From Plazaster borealis (lineage: Eukaryota > Echinodermata > Asteroidea > Forcipulatida > Labidiasteridae), in the NCBI GenBank assembly GCA_021014325.1, contig JAJGQC010000074.1:1-64000 (forward strand): a stretch of 64,000 nt of DNA. The letters are read 5' to 3'. A model generated the notes under the pieces. The model had not been told where the DNA came from. It was given only the letters and a program-made list of their open reading frames with translations, and did no database searches. The translations under genes and the position numbers were made by a program. Positions 44,945 to 60,167 of this stretch are shown piece after piece (the stretch's first letter is position 1; every line of letters starts with the position of its first letter).

Positions 44945-47900
44945 TTCCTTTTCGCTAAACATTGTATATTTCTGTCCATTCTGGTGTTCATTTTGGTGTC
45001 CATCGTTGTTCAAGAATAGGTAGGAATTATAGTCAAAGTACTGTACTAATTCGAGTGTTAACGAGTACCTGTTTTCAACCAACTGGATCAACTAAAAACA
45101 TCTTGATATACGCCGTTAATACCTAATCAATGTCCCCACTTTTAAAAGGTGTCTCGGGCATGCTCTTGGTGTTTTTTTTACTGGGAGCTGTTTTTGTCTG
45201 AATTAAAGAAATTGTCAAATTGCAAGATTAACAGATTGTGTACAATGGATGGCATCCTAAGTGATACAGCCTTTTGTAATGATATGTGTCAGTACATTGT
45301 AGGGATTTTAAAATGAAAATTTGTCTTCGTTTGTCATTCGTGGTCATTCTACGGGCTTCATCATGTTATTCAAAAAGGAAATCTCAAACTGCTTAAACCC
45401 TCAAAAGTAAGATTGAAATAAAAATACACTTTCCAAAATCAATGTTGCAGCTTATTACACTTGGCAATACAATTTTTGACATTATCTCATCGTTCAAAAA
45501 TGTGATGTAACTGCAGAGTATGTCTACTGCAAAGTAATCTATGAGCCCTCGATCATGTGCCAGAGTAAATTTGAAGTGTTTCTTTGTGATGACTTGGAAT
45601 TCCCCTCATGTGTTTTGCCAACTACCAATATCTGTTTCCGTTGGGTTACCCTGGTGTCTGCCCTAGAATAACCTAGCATCAGGTAGTGTCATTAGGCAAA
45701 AGGAAACAAAATGACAAGATTCTGTATCCAAATATATATGAGTAATCATATTGCTTCCAGATTGGTCTGCTTGTGGACTGGCAAGTACAATGAGACATCC
45801 TGGGTTCCGTCCGACCTTGAGGAATGAATTTATTTTCAGACAAAGACACTGCTTTGAGTGTGTTGAGTATCTAGGTGCAAAAGGGTTAACAAAAGATGCA
45901 TTGGGATCATTAAGAATTATGAACGTAAATGAGGTGTGACTTGGGTAAGGAAATCATTCCATTGTATCACAGTTGTCTAAGATTTCTCTGGCACTTATTG
46001 GTGACTTGGTCTCTTGTTGGGAACAATGAATGCATTACCATCAAGGTATAGGCCCTACATAAATTGGTCGTTTGTTATTTTTTTATTGAACCTTATCAAC
46101 TTGTATGGATTGTCATAACAAACATTTCTGTCTAAACATGGTCTAAAGTACTGTCATAATTATGAGAAAAATGGTCCCTCAAAACTAGCAAATATAAACA
46201 AGCTCATAATTAAACATGTATAAATTTACTTTATACAACACCAAACAACACCGTCTAAAGTCTAGCTAGCATGATTTTCCACAGGTTAGAGTGATTGATT
46301 TATCCAATTAAAACTATAGAAACTTTGAATGAATGTACCAAAATCCATTGTTGTATCACCAGTGGTGGATTATACCATGGAGCTATATACTGATGACAAT
46401 GCACTCGATCAGCTCTTCCAAATTATTGTGGTCTGCTGCCATTTGGGAGTTAAGAAACACCAAGCTTGTCCTGAACTACATATCTATCCACATAATATAC
46501 TGTGTAACACTTAATGAGATACCAACATTGCCTGTACTACTTAAGAAGCAAATGCTAACAGATTTGAAGTTATTTACATGCACTGAATCATATCGATATT
46601 ATATTTTATAGGTCAAATAACATACATACTGGAGAAAAAACTCTCTCCAGAGAGAATTAGGTTGAGATAAACACTGTTTCAATGTACATGTAGATTGTTT
46701 TTGTGAGCACACACTTTGTATTTGCAGTGACATTTCACTCATATTGGTAAACCAGATGATCATGTATTTGTGGAATAATTCTAGTAATTATCTTAAAATA
46801 CTGTTTGGAATGATGACAGCACTCCTTCACAGGAGGAAAATGTTTTTTGTATGTGAATGTTTGAGGGTTTTGTACAAGTATCTCATATATGTGCATCCTT
46901 TACAATGCAAATGTTTATGTAGATGACATCTACAGCACATTTACATGGATATGTAATGTATGAACATGTACATTCAGTTTCAGATGAAGTTGTAATAGAA
47001 AGAGAACATTCATAGATGTGATGTAACCAAATTGACCAGTTGCCTGTTGTTACACACAGATGAAATCAGAGTTATTCCTTAAGGGTCCAAACACTCTTTT
47101 GTCATGAAGCCAACCTTATTTTTGGTGGTTTCCCAAGTTCTGTAACTGTAAACAGGAAGACCGGGTTGGCTTTGTTTTCATGTGACTACATTGTTGGAGA
47201 CACATGACCATTAGGAGTGTATTTTCAATATGTTATGCTTTGCCTACATTCTGGTTTGTGGTAAACTAATATAAGGTGAGCTTGGTTGGAGGTCATTTGA
47301 TTACTGCATCTACAAATAGATTCAGTGGTACAGTATAATACGTTTCACATAAACATGGTTTGTTTTCTATGTGTTTCTAAATGAATGGAAAATATCAGAA
47401 ATCTGTGAATTTTGTTACATTTTTAGAACTCTTATTGAACTGTCTGTTGTTTCCTTTTTCCTTCTATTTGGCTGATGCCTAATGGGGATGTTTTCCTTGC
47501 TGTTGTCCTGCCTACCATTTCTACCATGATCACAACTCATCATCTGATACAGATCTGCGGTGTCAAAGTACAGGTATGCAAATCTTTTGATGCGTAAAAA
47601 AACCAAGTAACTTATAGAGTTAGATTGTTTTTGATAATCTTATTTATGAGAACAAACCCTTTCTTTTCAATGTATCTGAATTACTTTCTACTATAAAAGT
47701 GGGAAATTCATTATTGTTGGATGTTGCTTGAATTCAACCAACTATTTAGTTGTTACAAGACACATACGACAAGACCTCACAGTTTTCTAATTATAAACAA
47801 ATTATGTTAAGTAAACAAGAAATGCAGAGGTAGGCCTACTTATAGACTACAATAACAAAGAAGGTCCTTTTATTCTCACTATGATGATATATTAATGTTC

Positions 47901-48099
47901 TCAATGGAAAGCTAAACTAAGCCTTCACTCTGTTTACCACCAGAGTGAAAGGAAAAGTAAATTATAGAGTTAGCACATCTGCATGATCATCGTCTGCAAG
48001 TCAGGCGGCAAACTTTGTCAGCATTAAAGATTTAAATGGGGAAAAAGAAATGTATGTAATATTTTTTCCATTTGCCAATCGACAGTGCCAAATCACATT

Positions 48100-48560
48100 A
48101 TCCATTTCCTGGAGACCAATAAACAGGTCAGGCGTGATTGAGCTTGAAGACCTATTTCCCAATTCTCACCTGGGATTACCCCGACACTGCTATTACCTGT
48201 GACAGAGTTTAGTTAACACAACAGCGCTATACGCTAGCCAAATCATGCTAATAACACAAGAATGACCCCATACCTGTACTCTACTAGAGCCATCTCATGG
48301 CAACAGTAACGGCTTTACCTCCATGCTGCCTGGCGTCTTATCTTATTCTAAAGTCTTCTGCCTCTTTGGCAATAATCAGTGAGACAGTCTGACGGTAGGT
48401 CAGATTAGAATAAAAGAAGTTATTAATGAGTAATTAAGGCTGATGAATCTGAAGGCATAAAGCAGTTTGCACTTCCCTTAACGTGCTGTAGGTTATTGCA
48501 TCCGGGTGATCGCAGCCATTAATGGGTGATGGGTGTTTAACATTCATAGCAGGTACTCTG
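48100..48560 (+). promoter_or_regulatory. Candidate intronic enhancer with clustered ZEB/E-box and homeodomain motifs
   Basis: Less AT-rich than its surroundings. It contains CACCTGG near 48167 and related half-sites (CAGGTC near 48126, TACCTGT near 48195 and 48272, ACCTCC near 48318). It also has TAAT-core sites around 48420-48450 (AATGAGTAATTAAGG) and CCATTAATGG near 48515. ZEB proteins bind paired CACCT(G) sites, so autoregulation is conceivable. Not tested by conservation. Confidence 0.2.
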
Positions 48561-51500
48561 CAATGGATTATTTTGGAAGTGTCTTCATGATAACTCAAGA
48601 CTTGCCTTGGCAATCAATGCTTGTGGTGTTTGGAACAGTCCCTTGCGGCCGGTTCAATGTGACTTGAGGGAGATTTCCCAAAGGTCTTGTGGGGACAAGT
48701 AATTAACTGATTAAATCATAACAACCTTAACTTGTTTGGGAGGAAATTGTTTAGGTTCATTTAAAATTATGCATGGCTGAATCGACAGGTGATTTATAAA
48801 AACTAAAGCTGGAATGGAAAGGATTATTTTTAGGAAGGATTTATTAGAATGTGCAAATATAGAAGGTATCCTCCCGTTAATGCTTTCCCTCCAACAACAG
48901 TTCATTGACTGGAGAATTTGAAAATAAACATAAATGCACGTGTAAACATCTCAGAGAGACTCATATCTTGTAGATAAAGTAAAAACAGTAATGTAGGTTA
49001 AAACAGAATGTTTGAAATTCAACTCACCTTGGAAGGTACATCAACTTTTTGTGGAAATAAATGACCATTCCATTTTCTGTTATAAAATGGAAAATAACAC
49101 TGACATTTGTTAAAGTGTCATTAGTTTAAATGATCAAATTGTTTAAAAGTAACAGGCTAGGCCTAAGCCCAAAACATTTCAGCAAGCATTTGCTTAAATT
49201 CCACACACACAAATATAAAGGACTAGTTTTGAAAATCTGTACCAAAGACCATACAAAAATGTTGAATTGCTATGTTGAAATAAATCTGTGAATTGTAAGT
49301 AAATGTTGAATTTACTCCCTTGAGCATTAACACTTATATTATGAGAAACAAAATAGTAAAGACATGTCACAGAAATGCCACAGTTAAAGCTTGTGAACAA
49401 CTTGTGTGTATATTCTCATAAGTGCTTTAATTCTTAGGCCTTGGCTTATCAACTTGCCAATAGTGGTGAGTTATGCTAAGATGCTATTGATTTTTCAAGT
49501 CAAGTAACTCCGAAATAATTGGGTTGTCCTTGTAATTGAGAAGACCTCGTTTTACAAGGACACACAACTCTTAACAATAATCATGGCTTTTGTCAAGAGG
49601 TTCCAAGGTGGGATTTGTACAGGAAATGACTACTTCCTGCAAAAGTTTGGCAAATTCACACCTTTGCACCGTAATATTTATGTGTGGACATATGGTACAT
49701 GTACATGATGGGGCCATCTAGCAGAGCAGCACACTGACTTCTTTGAATCGATTCAGACAGAAGTGGTGACAATATTTTAATGCATAAAGCAACTGATCAA
49801 TTTTCACAAGAATATTTCACAACTATGTAGTTCATGTTATTGGCAAATTGCATGGTAAAAAGAAAATATCCCTACATTACAAATGAATAAAATCATTGTG
49901 AACAAATTTGCGTTTTTGACAGTGAATTATGAGGCTTGGACTGACTTTATGAAAAGATTACAGTAACTTATTTGTTTGCGCAAAATTATTTGACCCGAAG
50001 TGGCTATGTTTTTTCAATTTTCCATATTTGATTGAAAATATCCCCCCCCCCCTCCCAGTCCAAAAAACAACAACTCCTCTCCCATGATTGTATTTTTTAG
50101 GACCATCTTTCATTTTAAATTGTCTTAGAATAGATATATATGTACAATAAGAGACGTGTTATAGAAGTCATATGAGGCTAAGATTACCATGATGTGGTTA
50201 GCATCTTGGGGAAAGTCAAGGTATAGAGAGTGAGTCAGTCACTGTCAATGAAATAGCTCTTGAGGTGGACCACCATCAGATGACGCAAGGGGAAATGTTT
50301 TTTTAGTTGCTCCAATGATAATTGGGCACAGGTAGTTGTGAGGGGGTAAATAGATGGAGACATGTAGGCTGATTAGGTTGGGAATGGTTACTTAACAATG
50401 TGTCGGTTATGATGACAGGTATATCAAGAACATACAGGGGTTGGGATGTCAAGTCAGTCAAAGGTAAACCTATAGAGTCTCCTTAAGATTAGATGTATAA
50501 ACTCATGTTTTCTTTTTTAATCCGAGGAGGAAGTATGATGTTGTGCTAACATTTGGCATGTTTCATGGGTCTCGGAATCATTCCAGAAAACCACTGGGCA
50601 TGATTCCCACTCAATCATGGCAGCCGTTTCCTAATAGTGATAGATATATCCATCAGTCATATGAGCACGTGTGGAAATCGTGTCAAAACAGTGATAGTAC
50701 AAAGATACAAAGTCTACAATTTAGCAAAGGGCTATTGATCAGAAAGCCATAATCTTGAGGAAGAGAAACAAAAAGGAAGAAAGAGAGAGTGAGGAACTGG
50801 TGGACATTGTATCATGTTCAAGGGTCATCAAGAGTGCATCTCACCTAATCCTGGGTCCGTAATGTCTAACCAGTAACGACTTCTCAAGAGCCAAACAAAT
50901 ATAAAGCGTCTACCAGTGAGCAAGCAGGAGAGTTGGGAGGACACGTCCGGCTCCAAGCCTCTCAATAGTTGCCAACCGTTGTCTCATGCCTCACTAGTTG
51001 CCCAGGCTTTCTGGCTCAGGTGTACTGAGATGGCGTTCTGGGGAAAACAGGATTGCCAAATAAGACATGCTTTACTTTGAAATTGACCCATCTAGTTTTG
51101 ATGGTTTTGTGAATATCATGATTGGATGGTGCCAGATTGCAAGAGACTAAGACAAGTGCCAATATTATTTCAGAATTATCAAACGAGCATGATTGAACAA
51201 TGTAAATAAGTAGTAGCTCTTAGTAGCTGTACTTTACAAAGGGGGCAAGCTATGCTGCTGCATCATGCATTAGTTTGGAATGCAACAAAGACGACGTGAT
51301 TGAACTTCAATTGATTACCAGTGATTTCAAATACAAAGATAGAAGGGGAGAAAGGGTTGGAACGGCTTGTACAATATATAATAATAATAGTCTTATGTTT
51401 GACCGAGTTATTTTATAGAGCGATAAATAAGTACTGGCATGGGTCTTTGGTGCTGGCGAGTCAATCTCATTGATTGTAACTAACAGTTTAAGCATGGAGA

Positions 51501-52821
51501 AAGGTTTAATGAACTCTCCCCTTCACAAACCAGAAATAGTAACTGTTATAATAAAGAAAAAAGAAAACATTTGGTGATACATAACAAGAAAATGTACAAT
51601 GAACAGTGTTTTTTTAAGTCAGCTTGATTTTCACCTGTAGTTCTCAAACTTAAAGACATTACATACTTTTTAATTATTCCATAGATGCATAAAGCAAGCA
51701 TTAGCCGTCATACATATTGAGCCTCAGGTGTTTTTGTGATGCCACCACTAGATGGTCTAGTAGTTCCACTAGTTCCTTTTTTTAATTAGTACACCCTGAC
51801 AAGTTAAATGAGGGGAAACCTTGTAACTTCCTCAGAGTGAGCCCACCTGTCTGCATTGACTACCCTGATTCCTGTTGGAACATCCATCAAGACTTTTAAT
51901 TAAGACTGCAATTCAATTAACCGTGATGTAATGTGTCTGTCTACTCACTTTCCATACTTAAAGGTCAAGACTAAAATTGAGAACTTAAGCAATTTAGCTT
52001 CTTTTGAAGAGAAACCAGTGATTTTCTAACAACTCAAATTAAACAAAAATTGTTAACTAATTTCAAAATCAAATAAAATGCCTCATAAATCACTTCAACT
52101 TTGGAAAATGTCAAATGACAGGTATTATTGTGTGTGTGTTTACAGCACCATGTAAAATATTTTACTTTGGTTGATGAATGAGTTGCTGGATATACTTTTA
52201 CTAACCATTGAATCATTAAGACCAGTACTTAGTTACTCCAGTGGCCCCAGTCAAATTAAGATGTCTGATTCTGGAGGGAGGCAAAGGATGTCTTAATTTC
52301 TACTAATTAACCTGTTAGTAATTACAACATACCTAAGTCTAACATGATATAGTATGAGAGAGTAAATTACACTCCTGTTTTATGACACATATCAATCAGT
52401 ACCACCACACCTTTGGTTGATGGGACCATGGGACTTACTTCCCTTGTAATTTCTCTCCTGAAGAAGTAACAAATCTCTGAATACCTAGTGATTGAGCCAT
52501 TAAGGCGATTCTAGATGTGCTGGACTTACTTAGTGCGTAAATTTGTGTTAAGTGACTAATGCTGTACTGATGAGAAGGGGTGTGTGTATTGCAAGCGGTA
52601 CAACAATCAAACTACGTGGAGTAGGTGTACTGTTACTGCAGGAAATGTTCTATTACATGCAAACTGACTCTTGACTTTTAATTATGACAAATTCTCTTCA
52701 AGTGTTATTGAATTTCCTCAATGCCCTTCATTCAGCGGTTTAGATTAACAGAATTAAGAACCGCATATTAAAAGTTACTCTATCTGTGAATCATTGGTAT
52801 GTTTTAATTACAATTTAATTG

Positions 52822-53018
52822 CTAAAGGGAAGGTACGACTTTAGGAATGTGGGCAAAACTGCAAAACAACTATCTTGTCTCTTTGTGATTCAAGATTATA
52901 TGCTCTGTTAACCAACCTGTAAAATTTAAGTTCATTGACTTTATTGCGTTACTGAACTTTATACTAGACCTAATTAACTCAAGGAAATAAAATGAAAACA
53001 AATTGAAAATGACCTTAA
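52822..53018. mobile_element. Degraded TTAA-family MITE copy
   Basis: GCTAAAGGGAAGGTACGACT at the left resembles the family terminus. The interior AACCTGTAAAATTTAAG resembles AACCTGTGAAAATTTCA of the 12444 copy. A weak right end GACCTTAA lies near 53011-53018. It is the only MITE recognised in the ZEB locus. Confidence 0.4.
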
Positions 53019-56000
53019 TATTAGAAACAAAGTTAATCAATCAGACAATACTGAGACACCTCTTATCCTGTTCTCATGTACATGGTCTAAAAAAATAAAC
53101 ATGTATTTATTTTAGTTAACTGTGGTTTGAACTGTCACATATATTGTACTATGTTCAGCACTGCAAAGAAACAAAGTAGAATAGAATAGATAAAACAAAA
53201 TTCTGAAAACATTTGTGCCACAGTAAAAATACGTATTTCACATGAAAATTGTCGACAGTTAGATTAGATATGAATTAAGGACAAGGTGTGGAATCGGATT
53301 ATTCAAGGCATAAAGTTTAAAAGTCAGCGGTAAAATTAATGTAGAATAGTCCATTGAAATATCAAAAACCAAAACTTGGTAGGCGAAGGAAATTCAATTT
53401 TCAGTTCCTAATAATAGACTGGGGTCTAAATACAGAAAGTAAAGCTTTGAAGTTAGTCCTGCTGCAGTGCTAGATACTACAGGGTTGTTGTACCCCTAGA
53501 GTGCTAGTAATAACTGAAACAATTATATGGTGATGAGAGATGCCTGACAGCGGGTCTGCCCTACCACTCACCAGCATCACCTAGCCCCCTGTCTAAGATT
53601 GCCTTCTGGAGGATATTTGGCGCCATCGGGGTTCAGTGCAGCATTCTTCAGCAAGAGGAGATATATAGATTCCTCCTTCCTATTATCTTTGCACATTTTC
53701 TAAACTGTTGTTATAGGGAAGGGTAGAAATGGGTTGAGAAAATAGGATCGATTAGTTTTGTTAAAATGTCCCTTTCATCTTGCTCTTTTAATCATGTAAT
53801 GTGATAACAGTACATGATTTGCATGTTTATCCATCAAAATAAATCCCATGAAATACTGAAAATACAGACAGATGATGATTTAGAGATTAATAATTCTGTT
53901 TGATTGTACTGCATAGGAGACCATCAGTTTGGTATCAGAAATATCATTAGGTCTGCTTAAAATGCTTAAAATAGCCAGAATTTAAGGAAGTGGGATATTG
54001 ACTTTCTTTTGTTATGCAAGGATCTGCTTCTCAGTATTTCAAAAACCAAATCTTTTGAATACACTATTCTACAAGAGTGAACTTTTGGTACTCACTTTAT
54101 GTCATGTCTAATTTTGCAGTACTGCAATTAACCAAAATGTAAATCCGAGTTAAATATTGATGAATCACAAAATCAGTCACAGAAAATTTGAAATTCCTGT
54201 CAGCTCAACGTCTAGTAGATTTAAAAAGAAGGAAAAAAATCTACCAAATGCTCGACTAGACGACAACCCCTGCACAGATATTTGCACTGCTCAAGAGTCC
54301 TGGTTAAGGGGTGTTTGTTCTCAACATCATCTGGTGACAAAAGTACCTCAAGAGCTTGACCCCAATCTTGTGTTCTGGTTTTGGCCTTGATACAATGATG
54401 AAGTAAGACAAGAGAGAACTAGAAAGATGCTGGGATTCTCTCCCTAGTTTCCAGTCAGCATGGAGCCTATCTGGCTGGTACTTCTCTTAGGGGAGTTGTT
54501 ACAAGTGCTAGCGTGAGACCATGCGCCCCAGAAATATGTCTTTTTTAATATGTTCTTGAGTTGAGCGGGAGACGATTATTTGAGAGCGGACCCAATATTG
54601 AAGTCTTCCTGTTTAGGGACTTGTGGTGCTGGGGCTTGAAGTGGATGGCTTTCCTTGATGGTTTTAGATTCTGACCCGACCAGTGGGCTCTCTGTTTCTG
54701 TGTGTTTTGGCCAGTGACTTGATGTGTGGACAGTTTGCCAATAACCGTTTTAGGGATAGGAATTTGATGGGGTCTCTGATGCCTTAGTTTTGTAAGTACT
54801 TGTTACATTTTTCGACAATTTATTGTACATTTATATAGAAACAATGTGAATTTATTTAAATGTTCAGTGAAATCATCTTAAACAAATTGGGAGACAGAAT
54901 TTCTCTGCATTTTTGTTCCTTATTTCTTGTTTCAAATATATATCAAATTGAGTTTAAGGAGTAGTTCATCTCAACTTCAAAAAGTCCTCTTTTTATGAGA
55001 TTTGGAATTGAGTTTGTTTAATTGAGGTCTAGATTCCATGGATGCAATTCATTTGTGAGAGGAAAATACAAGTGTTCTATAAATGTTTCTTACACCAATA
55101 TTTCCATTGTAATAGTACCCTACACCTTTATTTAGCATGTTCCAAAATAACAACTGAAAATATATATATATCTTCAGATGAAGTTGAATAAACACTGATA
55201 ATTTATTTGGACAAGAGAGAGAAAGAGGCTGAAACCAGGTGTGAATACATACGTATTCACGCACACCGGCTGCCCTGCTTTTATTCTTGCCTCCTTTGTT
55301 CCACCCGCCTGCCACGCTTATGACGTCAGGCATGGCACATGGGGAGAACTGGAAGTGCAGTCCTTTTGTGGTACATGTTGACATTGTAAACGGATTGCTA
55401 CAGTTAGTGAGTACAGGTCTATCTGCTAGCCTAAGTCTGTTTTTCTTTGTTCAATGGTAGAATTCTACCCGACGTTTTGGAGAATGTGTTGTTTTGGCGT
55501 CATGTGTTTTGGTCATGCCCTGTTAAATTTAGGAGTGGAAAGTCTTTTTCTATGGATGTGATTGTATTGCATTTCAATGATGGATATTTATTAAAATTTT
55601 TAAAAATCAATTGTTGTGTTTGGTTGACAATTGATCAATTCACTTTGTAGGTGATGTTTTTTTCAGTTCCCTTTTTACGTTTGTTATAATTTTTTATTTT
55701 TAAGTTTGCATCCACCTTGGCATTTAATATGTTTTTGAATGTAAAATAGGGGGAAAACAATCTTTAAAATTCTTCTTGAGTGTATTTTAATTGAAACAAA
55801 GAGTTTATAATGCCACTATAATTTTGTTTTATAGACTTTTTAACATGAATTACCCCATTACACCTGACATGAAAATATTTAGAAGTTGCAGACCTCTTTT
55901 TGCCCTGCTTATAAAAAAAAAAAATTGTTATAAATTGTGCCATGAATTAGTAAACTGCCCCTTTTTAGTTTGTCCTTTGTAGAGTGAAAGTCTTAAATTT

Positions 56001-59000
56001 GCCGCAGTTTGAATAATGAAATCTCCAGCAGGTGTACAAGATATTCACTTGTTCCATTCTTTTGTTTATTGCCTGATCATTATTTTAAGGTTGGCACCCT
56101 ACCTTTTTAGATAATTTAAAGCAGATATTTCCAACTTCCTGATTTAGTCACTTTAACCATGCTTTAACCATTTTAACTGCTAATTGGGTTTTGTCAGTTG
56201 AGTTTGTCCTTTGTAGCTAAATAGTATCAGACATTATTGATTATAATACCTGACTAACAATATGGACATGTACATTTCACATACGAAAACTGTTTTTAAT
56301 CCCTGGGTCTGAAAACAGGTGTTACTGTAAAGCTGCCTTTGTGTACTTCTTGGACTGATTAATATCAGGTTTGAATTAACAAGAGTTATTATCATAATGA
56401 GAATACTTTCTGTTAGTCTTGGGCTCTCAGGTAATGCATACAAACGCAGCACAGTTTAAGTTTCAGAACAAATACCTGAAACAGCTGGTCTTTTGGTGGG
56501 CCTTATTTGTGTACTATAAATTTTTATCTCTGCGATAATATTGCACAGGCTGATTATTATCATGGAGTGTTAGTAATTTAATGTGATAACATGGGTATTA
56601 TTCAACAGGGACTATGCTGGTAAACTGAATCACGTTACTAAACATTGCATGCTTCAGCCAATAGAAATTTAATAACTCAAGCTTAAAGACAATGGATTGA
56701 CAGTTCCTCTTTGTTGTACAACTAAGTAGGTGACATTTTAAATTTTTGTCTTAACTTTACTATTTTATAAAATTGTATCTACAGATGACACACAAAAATA
56801 AAGTAACATGTCATGTGGATAACATTCAGTTCAATGTACCTGTACTACAATACAAATAATTAAGTTATAGTTATTACACAAGTGTCAGGACACATCAAGT
56901 TCAAGTGCTACTTTATTTCATCAGTTGTCACTAAGTGAAAAATGAAAATCTGGTCCTTACTTTGTTATAAGACAATGTTTAAAAGCACTTGTCCTCACAT
57001 CAATACTTTGGCAGAATGCATGCTTTGACTTTGAGCAAGCTATTATTGTAATGTGTGCAATAATCCACACTTGAGTGTGGACTCGAGGAGTGCACTCCTT
57101 TCTTAACCCGCTTCAACTTATTAAGGTCTCATCCTGAAAAGGTGGCAATATTCCTAGACACCAAATAGATAACAAGAGATAGTCTCTCATGGTAAGGAAC
57201 TCCACTGGGGTTAAAGGATGGGGGTCAGACCCTTTGTATCAGATCAGGGAATCTATGAAGTGGAATTGGTTTAGTGGAGGGTGACTGTAATGACAAAACA
57301 CCTGGCATACCATACAGGATTAAGAGTGAATTAGGACAGGTAAAAGGGTTTCATTTCAGGAAGTCACCTGGGGTCTTTGTTACCTTTGCTTAGCCCTGGT
57401 AGGGCTTCAGTGTATGCAATTGAGGAGTCCAACCTGGGCTAACCTTTGCTCAGCTTTTTCTATCACCTGAACAAAGTTCCTGAATAGAGAGACCTGTAGG
57501 GACTTGCCTGGAGAAATTTCCTTGAGAGGGCACTTTTCAGTGTTTGAAAGACACTTAGTGGTATGAAGCACCAATTTGCTTGGCTGCAAAGGGAGAGATA
57601 GACCAGTTTGTTGCAATGTCTGTGTGTACATGTAGACGTGGAATCATAATCAATGCACTTTCCTTCACACTATTCAGTTATAATGTTTGGTAAGTCAAAA
57701 TATATCTTATTTCTCATTCTGCAACCAACTGGGTTTTTTTTCTATAAACAATGGCTTTAAAAGTTTTGCGTGATATTGGTTTTAAAAACAGTTCTGTAAG
57801 TAATCAGTCAACACTCGATAGAAAGACTCACAACACTGTCCCTTGGTCCTATGGTCCTATCTATACAGACTTTATAACTAATTCCGCATTCATTATTTTA
57901 CGTGTACAAATGGTGCTTGAAAATGGCATAACTTTGTCCCTTTGAAACCTACTTGCTCAAGTGTAACTTGGTTTAGACACAACATATTCATCACTTATCT
58001 AATTAAGAAATTTCATTCCATCTCCTCTGATGGTGAAATATCGCTGAAGAAAATAGTCCTGCTGTGTTTATGGCACGTGCCTAATCTGAGAGCAAGACTT
58101 TAACGTTTTGACATAGCTGTCTGGCATACTAGATAAGCGTCTCTTAATGGTAGAACCACTCCAGGTCGTAGCTATCTCCACAAACGCTCTCTACTGACAA
58201 TGGATTTCACCTTGGGCCAGGATCATTTCCTCCTGGGTGCATGAACATCTGTCTTTTGAAAACAAGGTTCTGGTGAAAGGGTGGACCAACCACTTAGGTG
58301 TGTGTTTGAGTTTTGAACAAAATGGGCATAATTTAATAGGGAATGGAGTCATTTTTCTGATGGATAAGCCCGTTTGAATAACAACAGAAAATGCAGGTTG
58401 TACAACGATGTGGAAGAGTGTGGTGTTTCACCCTTTAAATTCATCCAAAACATCTTCAACATCACATAAGTCTCAGTTTTTGTTAGTTCTGTGACATTTA
58501 GTTTTCTGAAATATTTTAAGACATTCATCATGAAGTGATATGCATTATTTTTAAACTATAACAAGGCATGATGATCTTTAAAAAGAATCATTGAGATTTG
58601 TTGATTTCTAGTGAGGATAGCTGGACTTTTCAAAACATGCTAACACTTTAATGTACAAGATACATTTGATTTTAGAAGATTCATTTATATACCAACCCAG
58701 TTTCAGTGTTTTAATTAATAAGAAAGTTTAACTGATTCAATTTTTGTGATCTCTTTTTTCCACTTTTTTCATGAAATAAATTTCAATCAGTTTTACTATT
58801 CATATCCTTCAGGCTCTCTAGTTTTACACAACCTGGTATCATACAAAGTCATACACATCAAACAAAAGCAGTAATCTTTTGTCATTTTTATGATTGCAAT
58901 TTGCAACCATGTCATCCCTTTGTCAAAATTTTAATTCCCCCCCTTTACTCCCATTTCCACCAGTGACAATTTACCACCACCACTACCACTATATCACCAT

Positions 59001-60167
59001 TCTTCTCCATATTCATCAAGTCTATTATAATAACTCCAAATCACCTGCGCTTGCCTCCCCAGTGTGGAGCACACATACAGCGTATGCTGTCAGGTGTTGG
59101 GCTTTTAATCATGTTAATCATTCACTGTGGCATTGAGAGGGTTTGGGTCTGAATAGCCAAGCTGCTGGGCCTAGACATCCTGGCACCACTCACAAGGTGT
59201 AGCCTTTCTCTGGCAGATTACAGGGCGTAAGCAGCCTGTATATGTGGCTTCTAGGAACAGGTGTTTGGGGTTGGCCCAGGTTCTCTCTCTCTCGGACTCC
59301 CCCTCTTTCTCTCTCCCTCTATGTATTATGAATTTGTGCCGTGTAATGTCTTTTTTGTCACTGTGCATCTGCCAAAGGCTTTGTGTCAACAAGGGAGTAG
59401 GGGTTATAAAGCAAACAGTTGTGTTCTTGAAATTAAAAGAGTGGCATTTCTTTGTCTTTTTGAGGTTTTTCCCCCCTCATCTTGTTTGCGACTCTGAAGG
59501 TTGGCAAGGGTCATTGTTACAATTCTCTTTGTTATTGAATTGGTAGAAACAAGCTGTTCTATGTATATAGATTTCATATAAATTTATACTTTATTTTATT
59601 ATAATTTATTTAATCAGTTCCACTCTTCTAACAATGTCTTGTTTACCATAAAAATACTGGTCATTAAACTCATTTCCTAATTGAGATATGTTAATAATTA
59701 AATTAATTCATGTGATTATTTACTCAGTCAGATAAGTGTAACACTATCTCTTGTGTATTAGAAACTGTAAAGCTTTTAATGTATTTGTTCTGGGTTCCAT
59801 TCATATTGAAATACCATACTTCATTATTTTTTGGGAAATTCACTGGGATAAGGAAACAATTTTTTGTGAGAATAATGTTTTTTAAGAGTAAATTTATATC
59901 AGAGTGTTTCAAACTGGAGTAATAGTGTAACCAATAATTCATGGATGACAATTGGGACAAAGTATTTTCAACCTATACAGCTTTCAGTTTTAATCATAAC
60001 TGTAACAAAACAACAATCGAGCACAGATTAAGTCGGTTACCTATTAAATTAAGCGATCCCTTTATCTACACAATCAGTGTGCATGCACTTTTGCGTCTCC
60101 AGTGCCTGACCCTGGCTTGAATTTAAATGCAATGTTGACACTCTTGGTCGCAAGTGTAAGCATGTTC

